Positions 57,418-64,000 of a stretch of DNA of 64,000 nucleotides are shown here, one piece after another; position 1 is the stretch's first letter, and every line of letters starts with the position of its first letter. Made by a program: the position numbers and the translations under genes. This stretch comes from Cudoniella acicularis. Its lineage: Eukaryota > Ascomycota > Leotiomycetes > Helotiales > Helotiaceae. The notes beneath the pieces were generated by a model. That model saw only the letters and a list, made by a program, of their open reading frames with translations. It had not been told where the DNA came from and made no database searches. Where the stretch lies: positions 26,016 through 90,015 of the forward strand of contig JAAMPI010000032.1 of NCBI GenBank assembly GCA_013054445.1, in the 5' to 3' direction.

Positions 57418-59405
57418 TCACCAAGCTGCATCACCTGTCAAAGTCCCTGCCACATCTCGCTCATCCTCCACATCGTAAACAATTGGAGCACGCCACTGTT
57501 CAGAATCAGTAAGGCCTTTCCTCTGCAGCGAATCCAATGCGTATCTCTTTCTTTTCTCCTCTGAATCACCGCCCCGCCATAGCCCGTCAAAGACCTGATA
57601 ATCATCCTTCTCAATCTCAACCCACTGTTTTCTTCTCTTGGCGCCGGCATTTTTGCTGATCCACCAAGTGAACATTTCCTCGGTGGCAAGTGATTCTTTG
57701 TACCCTTGGATGAAGCGGACCACATCGGCAAAAATACTCGCCTCAGTGAGGTCGATGCCGCTGTAGATCCTCAGCGTTTTCATCCTCACCCATTGACTTC
57801 CCCATTCGAGACCCTTGTCACCGGCATCCTCACCGGTCCACCGAAGAGCACGTAACCATTCCGTGCAGCCGCTCAGATCCAGGTATTCGAGATTGCAGGC
57901 CTTCGCCGCAAGTCTGCGAAGTACATCGGCAGCCTCACGGAAGTCATTGTCCAGCGAATGAGAGTAATGGTTTGTGCCACCATACTGGACGTCCCTTGCA
58001 TATTTGGAAGATACAACGGTATTTTTGGCATTTGGTGTGAGCGATGGGACAGGCCAATATGCAAGTGATAGATAGGTCAGGTTCGGGAGGTGTTTTGTTA
58101 GGGATATGAGCCTGGGCCAGGATATAGTATGGGGTGGATGTGATATTGAGAGATGGGTCAAGTGAGGTATAGGGGCGCTGAGGGAGCGAGTGAGGCTTTC
58201 TTCCCAGCTGAATTCGGAAGTGTCGTCTTTGTCAGATGTGATAGGTTTCTCGACGAGCTCGGTGAGCTGTTTGAACGAAATCGATCGGCCAATGGAACCA
58301 GAAAGGTCAAGACGATGGAAGTTTTCATTACGCTCTCCGGGGTCGATCATGGCACAGTCAGCCTGGTGACCAGTCGCGCCGTCGGGAGTTGGTGTGATGA
58401 GCAAATTGTGCAAGGCTTCATAGCCCACCCCCTCTTCAGGACCATGCAGCGAGATAATACTGAGAAGCAATACCCTCAGCCTTGTCGGCAGATCGGCAAG
58501 ATTATTTCTCTCATATCCTTTGATAAACTCCCAGTTTTGCGCCATAGCCCTCAGGCACATATCCTGGAGCCGCATACCTTTATTAGCCGCATCCTCTGCT
58601 TGCAGTCCTGGGAGATGAGTCAAGTCCCCAGGAAATAAGCGCTCAGGCAGCCGGGTTCTCAATCCAGGCGGAGCATGCCTGGATCCCTCGAGCCACTAGA
58701 TAGCAGTTAGTCAGAAAATTTCCGCATTTAGTAGTTAACGAGGGTTTATCAAAAAAAAAGGAGAGTGTTTCGGGGTGAAGCAGGAGTATCTCGTATCTGC
58801 ACAGCACTGCACTGCAACAGAAACTTGGGGACACCAAGAATCAAGAGAGTGGCTCAATCCTACACTGCGGGGTGGCGCGGGGCCTGCTGGCATGCGCCTG
58901 CCATTTGCATCATGTAGTCGTCTTCGACCGCGGGCTCGGGGCACAGGCGTTTCGGGCTGTGATAGCAATTGTCGAATCTGAGGAGGAAGAGTATGGGACG
59001 GAGCTGTCGAATTAACGGCAGATGCAGAGGGTGTAGAGGAGATGTTCGACTTTCGCAGAGAGGAGATGAGCTCGTTTACAGAGGGTGGCGCATCGCTATC
59101 TAGAGAAATTGTTAGGAGTGCGGGGGATAAGTTCGAGGTGGTGGTGGGGTCAAGGCATACTGGTTGAAGAGGATTCTGCTGCAGGCGAACGGAGAGACGG
59201 ATGAGCAGTTGATTGCGGCTTCGTATACTGAGATGAAAATCGTTTCTTTGGCATGGAGGAGGTTGTAAAAGGTTTTCCGTGAAGGAGATGAGGAGAAGAG
59301 CTTGGAGAGGAATTTGAAGCAATCGAGTTGGATGACGCATCGGGTGCACTCCGGGACTCTGCCTAGCGCATAGTCACTGGTGGGGTCTATTCTTGCACTG
59401 GACAT
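57418..59405 (-). CDS. Leucine-rich conserved fungal protein, two exons, likely frameshift near start
   Basis: Exon 1 ends at 58864, exon 2 is 58695-57418; intron 58696-58863 is phase 0 and joins PAGPAPPRS to WLEGSRHAPPGLRTRL. From ATG 59340 the frame is open (585 aa). However, ATG 59405 opens a more gene-like start (SSARIDPTSDYALGRVPECT, then RCVIQLD) that would join LLQIPLQALLLISF if one T were present at GATTGCTT, giving about 606 aa. The C-terminal half has leucine-rich blocks (LTHLSISHPPHTISWPRLIS, LPNLTYLSLAYWPVPSL, NLEYLDLSGC, MKTLRIYSGIDL) resembling the ladder of F-box/LRR proteins, though no F-box was seen. Function unknown; an adaptor or scaffold role is possible but unproven. Confidence 0.72.
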
Positions 59406-59989
59406 CGGCCGTTCTTTTTAATGCTGCAAAATTCATTGAAAATTCACAATGTTAATATTTTCTTCCAATATCTATTCTGTCGAGTCGCAGAACCATTAAG
59501 GGATGCTGTCATGCTCTGTTAGTCTCTAAATGTTATGTTTGCGGGACCTGCTAGCTTTGTGCAAATACAGCCCCCGAACAACATTCCTCGAAGTACCCGA
59601 AGCGACACTAATGTGAACGATATTGTAGTTTTCTCTCTCGCAAACTACACCAGACAATATGCTGAGGGAGGCCTGCTGGATATCTCTTTGCGCCAAGTTA
59701 TCAATTGATAGCCCACTCCATCGATGAATTATTCATGTACGGAGTTGCAAGGCAAACGACAACAAAAAGAATCCGAAAAATTAGTCTCCCGCCTTCCCGC
59801 AAAGCTTTTCCCAATTTGGGTCATGGCGTCCATTTTACCTTCACAGCGGCACAACGCGGCTTGGGATACGCCAATCGGTTTTGACGATAATTCCCCTCAT
59901 GATCCATGAACCGCTGGCTTCCATCTTCTCCATTTCTTCAGCCCTTTCCAACGTGCTGAATGCTCCTGACCACCTTGCCAATCAACACC
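59406..59989. promoter_or_regulatory. Divergent intergenic region before the P450 gene
   Basis: 580 bp between two genes transcribed away from each other. A small frame at 59724-59909 has no motif. No specific binding site is assigned. Confidence 0.35.
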
Positions 59990-61937
59990 ATGACTACTCT
60001 ATATTCATTCATTGAGTATCTGTACACCGCAAGATATCAGATCCTTCTTTTAGTCGTTGGGCCAATTATCTGGCAACAATGGAGATCGTACCGGCGCTTG
60101 TCCCACTTCAAAGGCCCCTCGTTCGCAGCCTTTTCCAACCTGTGGATGTCTTCTGCTATAGCCACAAATAAACAGTACCTCGAGTTGTATCGTGTTTGTC
60201 AGAAGTATGGTACTGTTCGCTTCTTCCGCGATTGTTTTGAATTTAGTCTTATCATGATCAAGGGGAACTGGCACGCATTGGGCCCAATCTTCTCCTCACC
60301 AGCGATCCGGATCTTATTCAGCGAAGTGAGTTTTCAAAAAGCTGGCCCTTCAAAAAAAGCGCAATCATTGACTTCATCCAGTGAGTTCAGCAAGATCAAC
60401 TTACACCAAATCCGAATGGTATATAGGACAAAAGATTGAAGTGGGTCGAGATAATATGTTCTCCACCATTGACGAGAATTTGCATACTCATCGGCGCGCG
60501 CAAATGGCCATTGGAGTAAGTTAAGAGATGTAACGATATTGACAAATATTAATCTGGAAAAGTATTCTGGAAAAGAAATCGACGGACTCGAAGCAATGGT
60601 CGATAAACATATTCTTTCTTTCGTTGACCTGATTCGGAAAAAGTATATTACAGTTGACAGTGACCTGAAACCCCTTGACATCGCAATACGCGCTGGATTC
60701 TTCACAATGGACGTTATCACGGACATTGCATTTGGACAAACTTGGGGTTGCTTGAGTAAAGATGAGGATGTTGGTGAAGTGAGCGACTTATTCCTTTGAC
60801 TCTTCCCCTGAATGCCCTGCAGTAAGAGGGTATCTCATCCTCCTGGCTTCGTCCTGCTCTGAGGAAAAATTACAGTGCTAATTTGTTGAAGTGGTTTGCA
60901 ACCCAAGAACTCGTGATGCCAATCACAATCCAAGTTTCTACACTTCCTTGGTTGGCGAGCCTGTTACGCATACCATTCATAGCTCAATTCATTATGCCTT
61001 CCGAAAAAGATAAAACTGGTGCTGGAAGGTTATTGAGGTATACATGAGTGGTTTTTGGTACTTCAGTTGATGTTTCTGACTCCGGTTTAGGATTGTAAAG
61101 GAAGTTGTCGAAAAACGCTCGAACTCCGGTGGCTATGAAAATCAAAGGGACATGATGGCCTCATTCTTTCGGCACGGCCTTTCCAAATCTGAAGCAGTAA
61201 CTGAAGCAGGTCTACAAATGTAGGTGTTGCAATTATCTTGAAGAAATCCTTGTTCTAATTGGAAATAGAATAGCAGGCGCAGATACCACAGCAACAGCAA
61301 TTCGAGCCACACTGCTCTTTGTGATCACGAATCCACCTGTTTACAGAAAGCTTCAGGCCGAAATAGATGCAACACAAATCAACAATCCCGTTATTACCGA
61401 CGAGCAAGCAAAAACCCTTCCATATCTTCAGGCAGTTCTCAAAGAAGGGCTCCGAATGTGGCCAATAACGACTGCTGTTCTGCCGAAAGTCACACCTCCC
61501 AACGGAGACACTTTCAAAGGAAGATATATCCCAGGCGGCACTGAAATTGGACTGTGTTGGTGGGGGCTACAACGCAACAAGGAAATATACGGGGAAGACA
61601 GCGCAGTTTTCAGGCCAGAGCGATGGCTGAGAGCAAGCGGTCAGAAGCTGGAGAACATGGAAAGGACAGCAGCGCTTGCATTTGGTTACGGAAGGTATCA
61701 GTGTTTAGGGAAGAATATCGCTCAGTTGGAATTGAACAAAGTGTTCTTTGAGGTAAGCCATTTGGTTTTTTTTTTTTAACCCAAATACGCCGTCTGAGAG
61801 CTAACTCTCGGCACCTCTAGCTATTGAGAAATTTTGAGTTCACTTTGATTGATCCAAGTATGCCGTGGGAGAGTCGCAGCACCGGTTTTTGGCTACAAAA
61901 GGGGATGTTGGTCAAAGTTACAGATAGGCTTCACTGA
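59990..61937 (+). CDS. Cytochrome P450 monooxygenase, eight exons
   Basis: Exons 59990-60209, 60263-60325, 60382-60515, 60563-60778, 60892-61037, 61091-61219, 61269-61752 and 61821-61937 sum exactly to 503 codons (502 aa), so the gene looks intact. An N-terminal anchor (ARYQILLLVVGPIIWQQW) places it on the endoplasmic reticulum. Splicing restores YGELARIGPNLLLTSDPDL, QRMSSARSTYTKSEWYIG and MAIGYSGKEIDGLE. Catalytic signatures: I-helix AGADTTATAI, ExxR in KEGLRMWP, PERF-type FRPERWL, and heme loop FGYGRYQCLGKNIA with the ligand at about Cys448. It resembles the fungal pisatin-demethylase-like group (general resemblance; substrate unknown). No backbone synthase lies nearby, so detoxification is as likely as biosynthesis. 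Confidence 0.95.
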
Positions 61938-62280
61938 GTAATTCTCCTGGTGTGATGCACTGAGGCTACCGGTAAGCCCACTGGTTCGTCCTCTTCACAA
62001 TTCTAGTGGTTTGAATTAAAAGTAGTGTAGCGTACTTTCCATCCCACTCGTAACTTTGCCTGAGCATCGTTCACTGGCCCTTTTTCGTGCTAGTCCCGGA
62101 TACCTTCAAGTGCGGTGCTACTTTAGCTATTCCACAATTCAGATTTCTACAAACTACGCTCTTTCAATTTCTCCTACAAAGGCTCGCCCACATTCTCAGA
62201 CGATCATTTTTCACTAGAAATTCACACCACACTGTGTATTCCCAGCCGTCATCTCCAATTTACACCAAGCACACCTCAAA
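61938..62280. other. Intergenic, P450 3' side and next promoter
   Basis: No gene seen. The last part before ATG 62281 is pyrimidine- and CA-rich (TTTACACCAAGCACACCTCA), typical of fungal leaders. Confidence 0.5.
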
Positions 62281-63131
62281 ATGGTCTACAAAACCACTTC
62301 GCACCCAACCACCGATTCCAAAATGCCACAATTCCCACACATCCCCCACGCCGACGCCTCACCCGATACCGTCCGCGCCTATTTCACCAATATCCTTCAC
62401 GGCTATCAAGGCATTCACGAAACCCAAGCTCGAGAGATCGCCAGCAGATGGAAATACGGAAAGGGTGCTGATATTTTATATTATGACGCGAGAACTTTCC
62501 AGGGTATCTTTGGTGCCGAAGTAGGGTTTCTCTTGTATGGATATATGAGGGGTGATATGAAGGCTGCTGCTGCTTCTTCTTCTACCTCTTCGCTGACTAC
62601 TGTCGCAAAGTGTTCTTCGCTCGGTAAGGCTAGAAGTGGGTTCGAGGATGCTTGGACTGAAATCAAGAAGGTTGGGGAGGGAGTCGTTGGAAAATTTTCT
62701 GGTCGTATAACTTGTGGTAAGTTCTTTTCTGCACGATTGTCAAATGGCATACATATACTTGCTCCGTAAACAAATGGCAATAGCCTGTCTCAAACAGAAA
62801 ACCTAGTTTATTTAGCTCTAGAAATCAGTCTCATTTCCCGCTTTATCCAAGGACCCCGGAGTGGGAAAGATATTTTTGGGCTTGTTCCAGGTCTTAAGTT
62901 CAATCTTCCCTTCCAAACCGTCCATCACTCAACCAAACTGCGTCTAACATAAAATAAATCACAGTCGGTTTCCTATATGCCCTTCTCGGAGTTCACATTT
63001 ACACAGTAACAAAAGCATGTAAAGGAGGCTATCTAGCTGGTCCAGATGACGATATTAGCTTTCTGGCTGTTGGTGGCGGGGTAGCTTTTCTTGTGGGCTA
63101 TTTCTTGTTTTACTTTTTCGTGTCTCTCTGA
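62281..63131 (+). CDS. Small hypothetical membrane protein, two exons
   Basis: Exons 62281-62716 and 62965-63131 (603 nt, 200 aa); the intron of 248 nt is unusually long for this window but has GTAAGT and CACAG ends and keeps frame. It starts MVYKTTSHPTTDSKMPQFPH. The N-terminal half is soluble (RAYFTNILHGYQGIHETQAR, EIASRWKYGKGADILYYDA) with a Ser/Ala-rich stretch. Exon 2 carries two membrane segments: VGFLYALLGVHIYTVT and FLAVGGGVAFLVGYFLFYFF. I do not recognise the family. It lies tandem to the P450 gene, about 340 bp downstream. Confidence 0.65.
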
Positions 63132-63502
63132 AATAAGCGTGTGAATATTGTTAGGGGAGAGTAGTATACTTTTTTGAATTATATAGTTAATTATACTCAG
63201 CATAAGGGGTTCTCTTTTCGTTTCTTCCCTAGAACCTATTAGACTTCAGACAAATTTAAAATCGAATCTAATCACCCAGAGGGCACCAGCCAATTTCTGG
63301 AGAAGTTTCATCACCATTAGAGCACTGTTTTAGATGTTTATCGGGTATTATAAATATAGCTATTTATCAAACATTTATAAATCTTTAGGGTTATATTCTC
63401 TTTCTCTATCTATATCTCTCAGAAAGGAGGAACAAAACTGTATATTGTTTTTGTTCTTCTCTTCTCTCCTCTCCTCCCCTCTCATCTCGAGAGCAGTATT
63501 CT
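63132..63502. other. Convergent intergenic interval
   Basis: 3' flanks of two converging genes. AT-rich around 63330-63420, then a CT-rich run at about 63450-63490 next to the stop of the following minus-strand gene. Confidence 0.5.
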
Positions 63503-63797
63503 CTAATTTCTTAGTAAAGAGCCGTGCACATATAAATACAAAAGCACAAAACCCAACGAGCCAAAAACGCACACGAGGAAAGTAGCAGTTGCGTTATCGC
63601 CATCCCCTTTCCCGGTAAAATATACCCATTTCTGGACCAGGAAAACCAATGCACTGAATGCGATCCATAAGAGACCATCTATTTTCTTATTAGCAGGGAT
63701 ATGAAATGTAGAGGACAGGTAGGTAATGCTTACAGCCTGGCTCCATCCCAAACATATCTTTCTTCTTGACCGACGTATCCAGCATGTTTCTCAACAT
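63503..63797 (-). CDS. Small two-helix membrane protein
   Basis: Exons 63797-63734 and 63678-63503 joined by a 55-nt intron (GTAAGC...AATAG, branch CTAAT) give 79 aa. It starts MLRNMLDTSVKKKDMFGMEP, then two membrane segments: GLLWIAFSALVFLVQKWVYF and ATATFLVCVFGSLGFVLLYLY, with a short polar loop GKGDGDN. The tail is VHGSLLRN. The layout (basic N-terminus, two helices) resembles small ER-type membrane proteins, but I do not recognise the family. An upstream in-frame ATG at 63875 would extend into the repeat-rich edge and is less likely. Confidence 0.65.
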
Positions 63798-63820
63798 AGG
63801 AAGACCTAGGCTGCTCGATG

Positions 63821-63895
63821 GGTACCCGTGGGTAGGAGTAAGGAGAGTTACTCCTACCCGCGGGTAGGTGGGCATACCCGTGGGTTGCCAAGAAC
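63821..63895. repeat. Inverted repeats with ACCCGYGGGTA motif
   Basis: A perfect 12-bp inverted repeat GGGTAGGAGTAA / TTACTCCTACCC (63830-63841 and 63848-63859, 6-nt loop) is flanked by three copies of TACCCGTGGG or ACCCGCGGGTA palindromes. Subterminal clusters of this kind occur in some fungal DNA transposons; that origin is only a suggestion. Confidence 0.7.
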
Positions 63896-63929
63896 CCGTA
63901 TAAAAATGAAGATATACTTTTATTTAATC

Positions 63930-63977
63930 TTTTAATTATTCTCCTAATTATTCTCCTAATTATTTCTCCTAATTACC
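63930..63977. repeat. AT-rich 12-bp tandem repeat
   Basis: About four copies of AATTATTCTCCT, the third with an extra T, in strongly AT-rich DNA at the window edge. Confidence 0.65.
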
Positions 63978-64000
63978 TTTCTTATACTCTACTAGTATAT

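Overview
The window is nuclear DNA of a filamentous ascomycete (Pezizomycotina; a leotiomycete-like fungus is my guess, not a demonstration). The evidence is short spliced introns of about 47-100 nt with GT/AG ends and CTAAC-like branch sites, a HET-domain gene, a DUF7025/AAA+ ATPase, an NDT80/PhoG (VIB-1/XprG-type) regulator, a fungal fused folate gene, a fungal P450, and AT-rich transposon copies that look RIP-mutated. No tRNA, rRNA, bacterial or viral genes were recognised.

Layout. 1-2271: 3' part of a DUF4238-type gene with frame breaks. 2445-3277: small unknown gene. 3803-4640: AT-rich element with terminal inverted repeats and TA target duplications. 5764-8716: DUF7025/AAA+ ATPase with a GC-AG intron and an in-frame TAG ahead of a further long open stretch. 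9726-11774: HET-domain protein. 14606-15895 and 16378/16528-18284: divergent pair, nitronate monooxygenase (one-base frameshift) and a folate gene with HPPK and DHPS but no recognisable aldolase module. 18750-19890: diverged tandem-like repeats.

20754-36940 is the most unusual part. It is a same-strand array of six paralogous cysteine-rich genes (type A at 20.8, 25.2 and 28.1 kb; type B at 31.7, 33.4 and 35.7 kb) that I cannot assign to any named family. All share three exons, phase-0 introns at equivalent places, a Cys cluster that straddles intron 1, a CxC...CxxC cluster in exon 2 and a CxxCxxxC cluster in exon 3. A1 and B2 are intact, A2 has one frame mismatch, and A3, B1 and B3 carry stops. 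Two decaying paralogous membrane-protein genes sit on the opposite strand between A1 and A2.

36941-55252 holds essentially one convincing gene, the NDT80/PhoG regulator (42265-44593), inside long gene-free flanks. GC-rich, microsatellite-rich DNA runs from 44.7 to about 53 kb. 55253-56484 is a degraded Tc1/mariner copy. 57418-59405 encodes a leucine-rich conserved protein, 59990-61937 an intact eight-exon cytochrome P450, 62281-63131 and 63503-63797 small membrane proteins. The right edge carries short inverted and tandem repeats.

Functionally the window mixes housekeeping metabolism (folate, nitronate detoxification), probable secondary or detoxifying metabolism (P450), self/nonself recognition (HET domain, and a VIB-1-type regulator that in Neurospora controls such responses), and a lineage-specific expanding and decaying gene family. 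Several single-base frame breaks and one N (16423) suggest a draft-quality assembly, so each frameshift could be either error or true mutation.
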